Source of the DNA: Roseiflexus sp034432635 | GTDB lineage: Bacteria > Chloroflexota > Chloroflexia > Chloroflexales > Roseiflexaceae | Assembly (NCBI GenBank): GCA_034432635.1 | Contig: DAOUBK010000080.1 | Span: 100,671 to 164,670 of the forward strand | Reading direction: 5' to 3' | Length of the DNA: 64,000 nucleotides | Part shown: in pieces, positions 51,466 to 60,141 of the stretch | How the letters are laid out: every line of letters begins with the position of its first letter | How positions within the stretch are numbered: position 1 is the stretch's first letter | The notes under the pieces: generated by a model | Told to the model about the DNA's origin: nothing | The model's database searches: none | Seen by the model: the letters and a program-made list of their open reading frames with translations, nothing else | Translations under genes and position numbers: made by a program

Positions 51466-51996
51466 ATGAAATCCAATCTGGGACGGTTGAGATTGCTTAT
51501 GTTTTTGCTGATCCTTGGGGTTGTCGTTTCTGCCTGTGCTTCTTCTTCCTCTACTGTATCCCCCTCCCCGACCGGATCTCCTCGTGGAGAACCCACCCCC
51601 GTGCAGAGTGAGCTTTTGCCTGTATCCTCCCAGGACCCGCCTGCACCCGGTCGGGGTAAAGCGTCGATCAGTGGTGTTCTCTACACGTTTACCGGTAAAG
51701 GACCCATTCCCGGCACTGCTTTCTATCTGATCCCCGCCGGAGATGGTGATCAGTCTGAACCTCCTCCTGCAATGATGGGCATTCGGGAAGAGAATAAGGA
51801 CGTCAGTGGTCAGTCCGATAATCAGGGAAGGATCGTGTTGAACAATATTCCGCCTGGACGGTACTATCTTGCGGTCTGGGCGCCGTACAACTGGATTGTA
51901 GCGGTCGAGTCAGATGTCAACCCAACCCCTCGCTTGATTGTACTGGAACCTGATCAACGTCTCAATCTGGGAGTGATTTATCTTTCCTGGCCCTAG
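51466..51996 (+). CDS. Lipoprotein with a carboxypeptidase-regulatory-like beta domain
   Basis: The 176-residue protein has a lipoprotein signal: hydrophobic LLMFLLILGVVVSAC with the lipobox cysteine near residue 26, then a Ser/Pro/Thr-rich linker. The mature domain begins KASISGVLYTFTGKGPIPGTAFYLIP and ends with NIPPGRYYLAVWAPYNWIVAV. This is the pattern of the carboxypeptidase-regulatory/SpaA-like beta-sandwich often found in surface proteins. The ligand is unknown. GAGGAG six bases before the ATG is a strong ribosome site. It follows the secreted repeat protein and is probably another envelope component. Confidence 0.75.
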   Translation: MKSNLGRLRLLMFLLILGVVVSACASSSSTVSPSPTGSPRGEPTPVQSELLPVSSQDPPAPGRGKASISGVLYTFTGKGPIPGTAFYLIPAGDGDQSEPPPAMMGIREENKDVSGQSDNQGRIVLNNIPPGRYYLAVWAPYNWIVAVESDVNPTPRLIVLEPDQRLNLGVIYLSWP

Positions 51997-52514
51997 AGGT
52001 TGTTCGGTACGCTAGATCCTGACCGAATCATCCGGCCGTGCAGGGGAGGTGAAGGGGCAGGCGACGACACTGCCGTCGCCTGCGCCTGGGGACCGAGCAC
52101 ACAGAAATGTGCGGGTTACATTCTCTGCTGCGCGGAAGCATCGCTTCCGTGCGCTGCCAATCAAGAGCGAAGGGGATTGCTCTGGCGTGCATCGGGAGGG
52201 GCATCGCATGCGATGCCCCTCCCCCATTCCCCTGGTGTTCATTGGTGTAAGCGATTCTCAGCAGCAAAGCACACCACAGTGGATGATCGGGCGCTCGTGT
52301 GCCTGGGATGTACGGTGCGCCTCGAACGTGATCCGCAGATGCCGCATCCATCAGGAAGAAACGTGTATAACAGGCTCTAGATCGGCGTGAGCAGGAGCAT
52401 CATATGGTCCTCGGATCAAGGAAGAACAGAGCCTGCGTTCGGTGCAACGTGATGTTCTTTGTTCGATAGAAAAACGTTTCAATCGAACCTCTGGCGAAAA
52501 CCTGCAAGGTATGC
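51997..52514. repeat. Gene-free region with three palindromes
   Basis: A 10-bp stem pairs GCAGGCGACG (52057-52066) with CGTCGCCTGC (52074-52083). A GGAAGC-atc-GCTTCC palindrome is near 52134-52148. A perfect 30-base palindrome spans 52194-52223, centred on GCATGC. Part of it (52067-52121) resembles 63501-63560, sharing GCCTxCGCCT, CGAGCA and GGGTTA. These mark a mosaic repeat, not a gene. Confidence 0.65.
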
Positions 52515-52520
52515 TATACT
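52515..52520 (+). promoter_or_regulatory. Extended -10 promoter element of the zinc-ribbon gene
   Basis: TGCTATACT at 52512-52520 matches an extended -10 (TGnTATAAT-like). The -35 (TGGCGA, 17 bases upstream) is weak. The start codon is about 145 bases further on. Confidence 0.5.
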
Positions 52521-52663
52521 TCGCTCTGTCTTTACAAGGTTTGGTCGTAGCGAGCTGCTTCTGCACCCCCTGATCCTCGCAGGTGTGCTGTCTTCAGGCT
52601 CATCATTCCCCAAACCAAGGACGTGGTACGGTATCATTTTCATCAACAAGGAGCTGGCAAGCG

Positions 52664-53032
52664 ATGAGCTTCACAGACAAGACACTCACCTGTCGGGATT
52701 GTAGCGCGGATTTCGTCTTCACCTCAGGTGAACAGGAGTTTTACGCCCAGAAAGGGTTCACGAACGAGCCAACGCGCTGCCCGTCGTGTCGGCAGCAGCG
52801 GAAGACGTCAGGAGGCGGGCGCGGCTATAGCGACCGCAACGGGTATGGTCGGTACGACGGGTACAGCACCGGTCGCGGCGGTTACAGCGGCGAGCGTCAG
52901 ATGCACAGCACCACCTGTGCGTCGTGTGGGCGTGAAGCGCTTGTGCCGTTCATCCCGCGTGGGGATAAGCCGGTCTACTGCTCCGACTGTTTCCAGGATC
53001 AGCGCCGCAGCAGCAGCCGTAGACGCTGGTAG
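52664..53032 (+). CDS. Small double zinc-ribbon protein
   Basis: The 122-residue protein has two zinc-binding modules. The first is TCRDCSADFVFTSGEQEFYAQKGF with CPSC closing it. The second is TCASCGREALVPFIPRG with CSDC closing it, the C-x2-C...C-x2-C pattern found in proteins named CxxC-x17-CxxC. Between them lies a Gly/Tyr/Arg-rich linker (GGGRGYSDRNGYGRYDGY) and the tail is arginine-rich. This suggests RNA or protein binding, perhaps in stress, but no specific function is known. AAGGAG lies ten bases before the ATG. It is a free-standing gene before the dha locus. Confidence 0.8.
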   Translation: MSFTDKTLTCRDCSADFVFTSGEQEFYAQKGFTNEPTRCPSCRQQRKTSGGGRGYSDRNGYGRYDGYSTGRGGYSGERQMHSTTCASCGREALVPFIPRGDKPVYCSDCFQDQRRSSSRRRW

Positions 53033-53357
53033 GCGAGTGCGTGCAGGCAGGTGCGATGCACTACACCGTCTTCGCAGCATAGCCCTCTACCTGGCAGAAA
53101 GAACCCCGATTACTCCCGCAGGCTTCGATGTCTGCGGGAGTATGGTTTCGATTCGATGCCATGGTTTCTGGACAGCAGGATGCGTGTGATCGTCAAAAGC
53201 CAGGGCAAACGAAGTGATCTCCAAATAACTAAACCTCCCTTCTCCGTATTCGTACATCCCGTTCAAATCAAAATCAGGCGTTTATACACCGTATACCAAT
53301 ATTAGGTGAGCGTTTATCGGTACATATCATCAATTCGACAAAGGAGTCGTCATAGAT
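53033..53357. other. 325-base spacer with a perfect 11-bp hairpin
   Basis: TACTCCCGCAG (53111-53121) pairs with CTGCGGGAGTA (53132-53142) around a 10-base loop. No T-run follows on either strand, so it is at best a weak terminator. Near 53275-53305 there are TATACACC and TATACC elements that could belong to the dhaR promoter, but none is well spaced. Confidence 0.5.
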
Positions 53358-55385
53358 ATGCAACCATCGCGCTATCCTGTTGATTGGGAGTGGCTTTCCG
53401 CTGCCTGGCGCCAGTTCGTTGCGACCGGTGTACTGGATCCAAATCTCGATCCAATTGTAGCAATGTCGTGGCAACGCTGCGCATTACGCTACAATCCCCT
53501 CACGACTGCCAATCTTCCAGATCTATCGGTAGTTGAGCTCGAAGATCGGCGCAATAAACTGGCTCACCTGATTGCACTGGTGAGACCTTTCATGGAAGAT
53601 ATCCATCAACTTGTGGAAAACGCAGGGTACATTGTTGTTCTACTGGACGCCTCGGCATGCGTGCTCGAAATTATCGGCGATGCGGCCATGCGCAATCAGG
53701 CAATGGCTTTGGGATTACGACCGGGATGCTATTGGAGCGAAGGGCATGCAGGAACGAATGCGTTTGGTCTTGCCTTGTACGAACGCTGCCCGATCCAGGT
53801 TGCAGGCGCGGAACACTTTTTTGCACAGTTTCATTCACTCAGCACCTCAGCTGCCCCTATTTACAATTGGGACGGAAAACCTATCGGCATTCTGGGAATG
53901 GCATGTCATCTATCGGTTAGCCATATGTCTACACTTGGCATGGTATACGCAACGGCACGAGCGATTGAGCACATATTGCAGGCGGATAAGCTCTTCAGTG
54001 AATTGAATATGCAGCGGACCCAGTTGAATGCGATCGTCGAGACCATTTCGGAAGGGTTGATCATGTGTGATCGGGAAGGTCTGGTGCTGTATATGAATAC
54101 ACGAGCGGCGCAGATTCTCGATCTCAAACTGGAGTCGGTTGTTGGGCGTCCACTGAGTGCTGTGGTAGAAATGCCGCCAATCCTGGTAGAAGCAATGCAG
54201 CGGCATGTATCATTGATCGACACTGAAGTCAGTTTTCAGGTTAGGGGATTGCAGATCGGGTGTTTGATGAGTCTGTCTCCAACACAATGGCAGATCGGTG
54301 AGATGAAACCGATCGAGGGATACATCATGATGCTGCGCCAGATCGATCAGGTGCGTCGATTGGTGCAGCATATGGTGGGCAACCGGTCGTCCTTTACCTT
54401 TGCCAGCATTACCGGTAAGTCGAGCGTGATCCATCAGGTGCGACGGCAGGCACAGGTGGCGGCGCGCAGCAATGTGCCGGTGCTGATTGTGGGAGAGAGC
54501 GGCACCGGAAAGAGCGTACTGGCGCGCGCCATCCACAATGAGAGTGTGCGCGCTGAAGGACCGTTCGTCACCGTCAACTGTCGCGTGTTGCCACGTGACA
54601 TGATTTTGGGAGATTTTCTGGGCTACGAAACGGATATGTTTCGCAGCGATGGGCGGCACGGACGCCCCGGCAAATTCGAACTGGCGCATGGCGGAACACT
54701 GCATCTCGAAGAGATCGAAGAGCTGCCGCTCGAAATGCAGGCGGCGCTGTTGCGTGTGATCGAAACCGGCGAAGTGATGCGCCTCGGAGGTTGGAGCATC
54801 ACGCGCGTCGATGTGCGTTTGATTGTGACAACTGCCGCGAACCTAGAACATCTCGTGTTGCATGGCGATTTTCGTGCCGATTTGTACTACGCGCTGAGCC
54901 GGATGATGATTCGCATGCCGCCCCTGCGTGAGCGCCCGGCAGATATACCACTCCTCATCCGTGATGCCTTGCGGCGCATCTGTCGTCAGATCGGCCGGTC
55001 GGTCGACGTGTCGTATGAAGCGCAGCAACTTCTGCGCAACTACCGCTGGCCCGGCAATCTGCGTGAAATGGAGAGCGCGCTGGAGCGGGCAGCGTTGCTG
55101 ACCGATACAGGTGTAATCGAGGTCAGGCATCTCCCTGATGCAATCAGGAAGCGTCTGGCAGAACCTCCGTCGTTGCCGGAGTACGTTCTGGCATTGCGAG
55201 AAGCGGAATATGACGCCATTCTGCGCGCTGCCCGCGCGTATCGAGGGAATGTCACCCGCATGGCGCACGCGCTTGGCATTGGTCGCACGACCCTCTGGCG
55301 CAAACTCAAAGCTGCGAATATCAACCTCGACGATTTCAAGAAGAGTCCTCTGCGTTCATCCCGTGACCCGGCATCGTTGCAATAA
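53358..55385 (+). CDS. dhaR: DhaR-like transcriptional activator of glycerol/dihydroxyacetone genes
   Basis: The 675-residue protein has a GAF-type sensor region (about 60-215, with GCYWSEGHAGTNAFGLAL), a PAS domain (about 220-340, with IVETISEGLIMCDREGLVLYMN), an AAA+ domain and a C-terminal Fis-type HTH (YRGNVTRMAHALGIGRTTLWRKLK). Walker A is GESGTGKSVLA. The sigma-54 contact loop GAFTGA is absent; the equivalent region reads GYETDMFRSDGRHGR. Known DhaR proteins of this architecture activate sigma-70 promoters and respond to DhaK and DhaL. Its neighbours glpF, dhaK, dhaL and dhaM confirm the role. AAGGAG lies 11 bases before the ATG. Confidence 0.88.
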   Translation: MQPSRYPVDWEWLSAAWRQFVATGVLDPNLDPIVAMSWQRCALRYNPLTTANLPDLSVVELEDRRNKLAHLIALVRPFMEDIHQLVENAGYIVVLLDASACVLEIIGDAAMRNQAMALGLRPGCYWSEGHAGTNAFGLALYERCPIQVAGAEHFFAQFHSLSTSAAPIYNWDGKPIGILGMACHLSVSHMSTLGMVYATARAIEHILQADKLFSELNMQRTQLNAIVETISEGLIMCDREGLVLYMNTRAAQILDLKLESVVGRPLSAVVEMPPILVEAMQRHVSLIDTEVSFQVRGLQIGCLMSLSPTQWQIGEMKPIEGYIMMLRQIDQVRRLVQHMVGNRSSFTFASITGKSSVIHQVRRQAQVAARSNVPVLIVGESGTGKSVLARAIHNESVRAEGPFVTVNCRVLPRDMILGDFLGYETDMFRSDGRHGRPGKFELAHGGTLHLEEIEELPLEMQAALLRVIETGEVMRLGGWSITRVDVRLIVTTAANLEHLVLHGDFRADLYYALSRMMIRMPPLRERPADIPLLIRDALRRICRQIGRSVDVSYEAQQLLRNYRWPGNLREMESALERAALLTDTGVIEVRHLPDAIRKRLAEPPSLPEYVLALREAEYDAILRAARAYRGNVTRMAHALGIGRTTLWRKLKAANINLDDFKKSPLRSSRDPASLQ

Positions 55386-55485
55386 CCGGGCGCCACACCA
55401 CGGCACACGCTTTTGTTTGCACCACCGATGGTGGTCTATACCTCAGAATTTCTTTACATATGTGTATTAACGCCATGTGTTCGAC
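55386..55485. other. Spacer between dhaR and the operator region
   Basis: No gene is visible. The stretch contains an ACATATGTGTATTAA region with low GC, but no terminator for dhaR was identified. Confidence 0.35.
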
Positions 55486-55531
55486 TGTTTCATATCGAAA
55501 CAGTCACGCTGTGTTGTTTTAGTATGAAACA
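55486..55531. promoter_or_regulatory. Two 17-bp palindromes, likely DhaR operators
   Basis: TGTTTCATATCGAAACA (55486-55502) and TGTTTTAGTATGAAACA (55515-55531) share TGTTT-N7-AAACA. Their centres are 29 bases apart and lie near -90 and -61 from the predicted transcription start at 55584, the usual spacing for class I activator sites. The binding protein is inferred to be DhaR. Confidence 0.65.
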
Positions 55532-55547
55532 CTTTGAGCGTGTTCGA

Positions 55548-55577
55548 TTGACACCGTTTGATCTGTCAGGGTATAAT
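55548..55577 (+). promoter_or_regulatory. Strong sigma-70-type promoter of the glpF-dhaKL-glpK-dhaM operon
   Basis: TTGACA (55548-55553) and a perfect TATAAT (55572-55577) are separated by 18 bases. The predicted transcription start is near 55584. The leader of almost 390 bases is unusually long and includes a hairpin (CGTGATC 55660-55666 with GATCACG 55681-55687). Confidence 0.85.
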
Positions 55578-55583
55578 AGGAGT

Positions 55584-55969
55584 GCAATTTCTCCGCATTA
55601 CTCTATTTTCGGATAAATATCAGTGAGAAGCCTGTTTTTGGTTGCTTTGACGCAATGGACGTGATCTACGTTTAATGGTCGATCACGCTTATATGTTGTG
55701 TCCTGACATCGAAAACCGGCTAAACGGCGCTAGAGGGCGTTTCTTGCGCTTCGATGAGGGTGTTGCTGATTCTAGATAAGGCAATGCCTGAATGAATGGT
55801 AGTGCAGGAATAGCTATTTCTATCGCTGTCAGCGGTTTTTGTCATCCGGAAACGAGATGTCACTTATTTTGCGAGAATAATCCGCGATCTTGTGGACATT
55901 CGATTATGGATGGTAGAGCCGCTGAGTCTGTTGCTTACCTGGATCCGCATGTCTACGGAGGACCATGCA
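55584..55969 (+). promoter_or_regulatory. Long 5' leader of the glycerol operon
   Basis: No protein is encoded in about 385 bases. Structures seen are the CGTGATC/GATCACG hairpin (7-bp stem, 14-base loop), AGGCAATGCCT, and a small CGCT-GTC-AGCG hairpin followed by GTTTTT (55824-55840), which could be an attenuator. No known riboswitch consensus was recognised. Confidence 0.4.
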
Positions 55970-56692
55970 ATGTCACCGTTTCTCGGCGAAGTGATCGGGA
56001 CGATGTTGCTCGTTTTGCTCGGCGATGGTGTGGTCGCCAATGTAGTGTTGAGCAAGACGAAAGGCAACAGTAGCGGGTGGATTGTGATCACCACGGCGTG
56101 GGCTATGGCTGTCTTCGTTGGCGCCTATTCCGTTGCAGCGATCAGCGGTGCACACCTGAATCCGGCAGTAACCATTGGTCTGGTGGTCGCTGGCAAGTTT
56201 GACGCAGCCATGGCGCCGATGTATATCGGTGCGCAGTTCATCGGTGCGTTTATCGGCGCTGTGCTCGTCTTCCTGCACTATTATCCGCACTGGGCGGAAA
56301 CTAACGATCCAGGGTTGAAACTCGCTGTGTTCAGCACTGGTCCTGCGGTACGCAATACAGCGTGGAACCTGGTCAGCGAGATCATCGGCACCTTCGTGCT
56401 AGTCTTCGGCATTCTTGCAATCGATGGTCCGGTTATTCCGGGTGGTGGTCTGGGTGCGTTGGCGATCATTCCTGTGGCGTTTCTGGTGTGGGTGATCGGT
56501 CTCTCGTTGGGCGGTACAACCGGGTATGCCATCAATCCTGCACGCGATCTTGGTCCGCGCATCGCTCACGCGGTGCTGCCCATCCCCGGCAAGGGAAGCA
56601 GTGACTGGGGATATGCCTGGATACCGGTGGTTGGTCCGATCATCGGCGGCGCTGTTGCGGCTGCGTTGTATCTCGCTCTGGGCGCTTTCTAA
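55970..56692 (+). CDS. glpF: Glycerol uptake facilitator (aquaglyceroporin, MIP family)
   Basis: The 240-residue membrane protein has six transmembrane helices and the two pore loops of the MIP family: SGAHLNPAVTIGLVV (first NPA) and GYAINPARDLGPRI (second NPA). The Arg after the second NPA forms the selectivity filter, and the Asp following it (RD) is typical of glycerol-permeable members rather than water-only channels. I chose the ATG at 55970 because GGAGG lies eight bases upstream and the longer frame is not membrane-like. It opens the operon that metabolises the glycerol it admits. Confidence 0.93.
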   Translation: MSPFLGEVIGTMLLVLLGDGVVANVVLSKTKGNSSGWIVITTAWAMAVFVGAYSVAAISGAHLNPAVTIGLVVAGKFDAAMAPMYIGAQFIGAFIGAVLVFLHYYPHWAETNDPGLKLAVFSTGPAVRNTAWNLVSEIIGTFVLVFGILAIDGPVIPGGGLGALAIIPVAFLVWVIGLSLGGTTGYAINPARDLGPRIAHAVLPIPGKGSSDWGYAWIPVVGPIIGGAVAAALYLALGAF

Positions 56693-56800
56693 CGAATCCG
56701 CCCTGATATGAAGAGGGAAGGTTCTGGTGTTGCCCACCGGGTTACGCCACTTTTCGCAGCACCAGAACTGCCCACAGATCGACAAAGGGGAACAGGAGTT

Positions 56801-57802
56801 ATGAAAAAACTGATCAACAAACCCGAGGACGTGGTCGTCGAGGAGCTGAAGGGCATTGAATACGCGCATCCCGATCTGGTCAGGGTACACTATGACCCGA
56901 ACTTTATCTATCGCGCCGATGCGCCGGTGCAGGGCAAGGTAGCGATCGTGTCGGGCGGCGGATCTGGGCACGAACCGATGCACGGCGGTTTTGTCGGTAT
57001 GGGAATGCTCGATGCCGCGTGTCCCGGTGCTGTCTTTACCAGCCCAACTCCCGACCAGATGCTCGAGGCGGCGAAAATGGTCCACGGCGGCGCTGGCGTG
57101 TTGTACATCGTCAAGAACTACACTGGCGACATCCTCAACTTCGATATGGCAGCCGACCTGGCGCGCGCAGAAGGAATTGAGGTAGAATCGGTCGTGACGA
57201 ATGATGATGTGGCGGTGCAGGATTCGCTCTACACTGCAGGTCGACGCGGTGTGGGCGTCACTGTGCTGGCGGAGAAGATCTGCGGTGCAGCCGCCGAAGA
57301 AGGGCGTTCGCTCAGTGAGGTGGCTGAGATATGCCGCAAGGTCAATGGCTGGGGGCGGAGCATGGGTATGGCGCTGACCAGTTGCACCGTACCGCACGCT
57401 GGCAAGCCAACCTTCGATCTGCCCAATGACGAAATGGAGATCGGTATCGGCATCCATGGCGAACCGGGTCGTACCCGCATGAAACTCAAATCTGCCGACG
57501 AGATCACCGAGATGCTGATGGAGCCGATCCTGAACGATCTGCCGTTCCGTGCGGGTGACGAGGTGCTGCTGTTCGTCAACAGTATGGGCGGCACTCCGCT
57601 GATCGAACTCTATGTAGTGTATCGCAAGGCGTATGAGATCGCAGCCGGGGCGGGTCTCAAGGTAGTACGCAACCTGATCGGACCGTACATTACCTCGCTA
57701 GAGATGGCGGGTTGCTCAATCACGCTGCTGAAAATGGACGATGAACTGATCCGGTTGTGGGACGCACCGGTCAAGACTCCCGCGCTGCGGTGGGGGGTGT
57801 GA
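56801..57802 (+). CDS. dhaK: Dihydroxyacetone kinase subunit DhaK
   Basis: The 333-residue protein contains KVAIVSGGGSGHEPMHGGFVG, typical of DhaK, and IHGEPGRTR, where His219 should form the covalent hemiaminal with dihydroxyacetone (His218 in E. coli). It binds dihydroxyacetone and receives phosphate from DhaL-bound ADP/ATP. The ATG at 56801 is preceded by GGGG and AGGAG; the longer frame to 56708 is unlikely. The dhaL start is four bases past its stop. In this family DhaK also acts as a DhaR partner. Confidence 0.95.
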   Translation: MKKLINKPEDVVVEELKGIEYAHPDLVRVHYDPNFIYRADAPVQGKVAIVSGGGSGHEPMHGGFVGMGMLDAACPGAVFTSPTPDQMLEAAKMVHGGAGVLYIVKNYTGDILNFDMAADLARAEGIEVESVVTNDDVAVQDSLYTAGRRGVGVTVLAEKICGAAAEEGRSLSEVAEICRKVNGWGRSMGMALTSCTVPHAGKPTFDLPNDEMEIGIGIHGEPGRTRMKLKSADEITEMLMEPILNDLPFRAGDEVLLFVNSMGGTPLIELYVVYRKAYEIAAGAGLKVVRNLIGPYITSLEMAGCSITLLKMDDELIRLWDAPVKTPALRWGV

Positions 57803-57805
57803 TCT

Positions 57806-58441
57806 ATGCCGATTAGTCGCGACGACGTTCTGTCCTGGCTCAAGGTCTACAGCCAGGCGCTGGCGGAGAACAAGGACTATCTCACCCAACTCGACTCGAG
57901 TATCGGTGATGCCGACCATGGCGTGAACATGGATCGTGGCTTCAAGGCAGTGCTGGGAAAGTTGCCGACAGTTGCCGACAAGGATATCGGTACGATTTTG
58001 AAGTCGGTCGGTATGACGCTGGTTCAGACCGTTGGCGGCGCAAGCGGACCGTTGTATGGGACATTCTTCTTACAGGCGGGCGTTGCCACGGTAAACAAGA
58101 TGGAACTATCGCTTGCCGACTGGGTTGCTGCCATCGATGGCGCCATTGCCAGCCTGATGGCGCGTGGCAAGGCGAATGTCGGCGATAAGACGATGGTCGA
58201 TGCGCTTGTACCGGCGTTGCATGCACTCAAACAGGCGGTTGCCGATGGAGTCGATGAACGTGAAGCATTGCGCCAGAGCGTCGTCGCAGCCGAACAGGGG
58301 ATGAAGAACACCATTCCGATGGTGGCTCGACGGGGGCGGGCTTCGTACCTGGCGGAGCGAAGCGCCGGGCATCAGGATCCGGGTGCAACCTCTTCATACT
58401 TGATGTTCAAGGCGATGGAGGAAGCCTGGACGACAGGGTAG
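57806..58441 (+). CDS. dhaL: Dihydroxyacetone kinase subunit DhaL (ADP-binding)
   Basis: The 211-residue helical protein has SSIGDADHGVNMDRG, where the Asp residues hold the Mg-ADP cofactor, and GGASGPLYGTFF. In PTS-dependent systems the ADP is permanently bound and rephosphorylated by DhaM instead of exchanged. GGGGGGTG six bases upstream of the ATG is a strong ribosome site. It directly follows dhaK, and its partner DhaM lies two genes downstream. Confidence 0.95.
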   Translation: MPISRDDVLSWLKVYSQALAENKDYLTQLDSSIGDADHGVNMDRGFKAVLGKLPTVADKDIGTILKSVGMTLVQTVGGASGPLYGTFFLQAGVATVNKMELSLADWVAAIDGAIASLMARGKANVGDKTMVDALVPALHALKQAVADGVDEREALRQSVVAAEQGMKNTIPMVARRGRASYLAERSAGHQDPGATSSYLMFKAMEEAWTTG

Positions 58442-58480
58442 TCGCTGGCAGTGTTGCTGGTGTGCAAAGGAGTCGTGGTT

Positions 58481-59977
58481 ATGGCAAAGTACGTAGCAGC
58501 GGTCGATCAGGGAACGACAAGCACGCGCTGCATGATTTTCGATCATGCGGGGCGCGTGGTTGCGGTGGATCAAAAGGAGCATACCCAGATCTATCCTCAA
58601 CCAGGTTGGGTCGAGCATGATCCGCTGGAGATCTGGACACGCACGCAGGAGGTGATCGACGGCGCGTTGCGTAGGTCGGGGGTGGAGCGCAGTGAGATCG
58701 CAGCCGTCGGTGTGACCAACCAGCGCGAAACGACCGTGGTATGGGAGAAGGCGACCGGTAAGCCGGTGTACAACGCAATTGTGTGGCAGGATACGCGCAC
58801 CGACCAGATGTGCAATCAACTGGCGCAGGATGGCGGGCAGGATCGCTTCCGTCCCAAGGTCGGTCTGCCGCTTGCGACCTATTTTTCCGGTCCGAAGATC
58901 GCCTGGATCCTCGACAACGTGCCGGGGGTGCGCGAAAAAGCCGAGCAGGGCGATGTCCTCTTCGGTAACATCGATACCTGGCTGATCTGGAATATGACCG
59001 GTGGCGTCAATGGCGGCGTCCACATTACCGATGTGTCGAACGCTTCGCGCACCATGCTGATGAATCTGGAGACGCTCAACTGGGATGACGAGATTCTGGA
59101 TGCTATGCGCGTACCGCGTGCAATGCTGCCGAAGATCATGCCGTCGGCTGCAGTCTACGGTACTGCGGTCGGTGCGCTCGAAGGCATTCCGGTTGCCGGC
59201 GACCTCGGCGATCAGCAGGCAGCGCTCTTCGGTCAGACCTGTTTCAGCGTCGGTGAGGCAAAGAATACGTATGGAACCGGATGCTTCATGCTGCTGAACA
59301 CCGGCCTCAAACCGGTGCCGTCGCAGAACGGTTTGCTGACGACCGTCGGGTACAAGATCGGTGATCAACCAACGGTGTACTGCCTGGAAGGTTCGATTGC
59401 CATTACCGGTGCGCTGGTGCAGTGGCTGCGCGACAATCTGCGCTTCTTCGATTTCTCCTCACATATCGAGGAGTATGCCAATGCGGTCGAGGATAGTGGC
59501 GGCATCTATATCGTGCCGGCGTTCTCGGGTCTGTTTGCGCCATACTGGAAGAGCAACGCGCGTGGTGCTATCGTTGGGTTGACCCGCTACATTACAAAAA
59601 ACCACATCTGCCGCGCTGCGCTCGAGGCGACTGCCTATCAGACGCGCGAAGTGCTCGATGCGATGAATAAGGACTCAGGCGTCGATCTGACTGCACTCAA
59701 GGTTGACGGCGGCATGGTCTTCAACAACACCCTGATGCAGTTCCAGGCTGATATTCTGGGTGTGCCGGTCATACGTCCGACCGTGTCGGAAACAACGGCG
59801 CTGGGCGCCGCCTACGCTGCCGGTCTCGCAGTCGGCTTCTGGAAAGAAGTCGAGGATCTGCGCGCCAACTGGGGCAAGGATCACGAGTGGTCGCCGCAGA
59901 TGGATAGCGCGACCCGCGAACGTCTCTATAGTGGATGGAAAAAAGCGGTGACCCGTACCTTCGATTGGGTTGACTGA
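58481..59977 (+). CDS. glpK: Glycerol kinase
   Basis: The 498-residue FGGY-family kinase begins VAAVDQGTTSTRCMIFDHAG and contains GVTNQRETTVVW, the FGGY signature segment near KNTYGTGCFMLLNTG, and a long C-terminal domain with DGGMVFNNTLMQFQADIL. It phosphorylates glycerol to sn-glycerol 3-phosphate with ATP, trapping glycerol admitted by GlpF. AAAGGAG lies eight bases before the ATG. It sits between DhaL and the methyltransferase, so both glycerol and dihydroxyacetone kinases share one transcript. Confidence 0.95.
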   Translation: MAKYVAAVDQGTTSTRCMIFDHAGRVVAVDQKEHTQIYPQPGWVEHDPLEIWTRTQEVIDGALRRSGVERSEIAAVGVTNQRETTVVWEKATGKPVYNAIVWQDTRTDQMCNQLAQDGGQDRFRPKVGLPLATYFSGPKIAWILDNVPGVREKAEQGDVLFGNIDTWLIWNMTGGVNGGVHITDVSNASRTMLMNLETLNWDDEILDAMRVPRAMLPKIMPSAAVYGTAVGALEGIPVAGDLGDQQAALFGQTCFSVGEAKNTYGTGCFMLLNTGLKPVPSQNGLLTTVGYKIGDQPTVYCLEGSIAITGALVQWLRDNLRFFDFSSHIEEYANAVEDSGGIYIVPAFSGLFAPYWKSNARGAIVGLTRYITKNHICRAALEATAYQTREVLDAMNKDSGVDLTALKVDGGMVFNNTLMQFQADILGVPVIRPTVSETTALGAAYAAGLAVGFWKEVEDLRANWGKDHEWSPQMDSATRERLYSGWKKAVTRTFDWVD

Positions 59978-60141
59978 CCGCTGATACAGGACGATCCTTT
60001 GTGCGCATGCCCGACTCGTCGCCGTTGACTTCCGATCACAGAACTCGCAAGCGAGTCACGCGACCGATGACGGCATGCGCTTTTATTCGTCGGATTCTGG
60101 CTTTCGTTTCGCTCTGCTGCGCCACAGCACGATTGAGACCA

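Noticed and set aside
53358..55385. DhaR-like protein as a sigma-54-dependent activator
   Set aside because: The GAFTGA contact motif is missing although the AAA+ domain is otherwise typical, and the promoter downstream is sigma-70-like.
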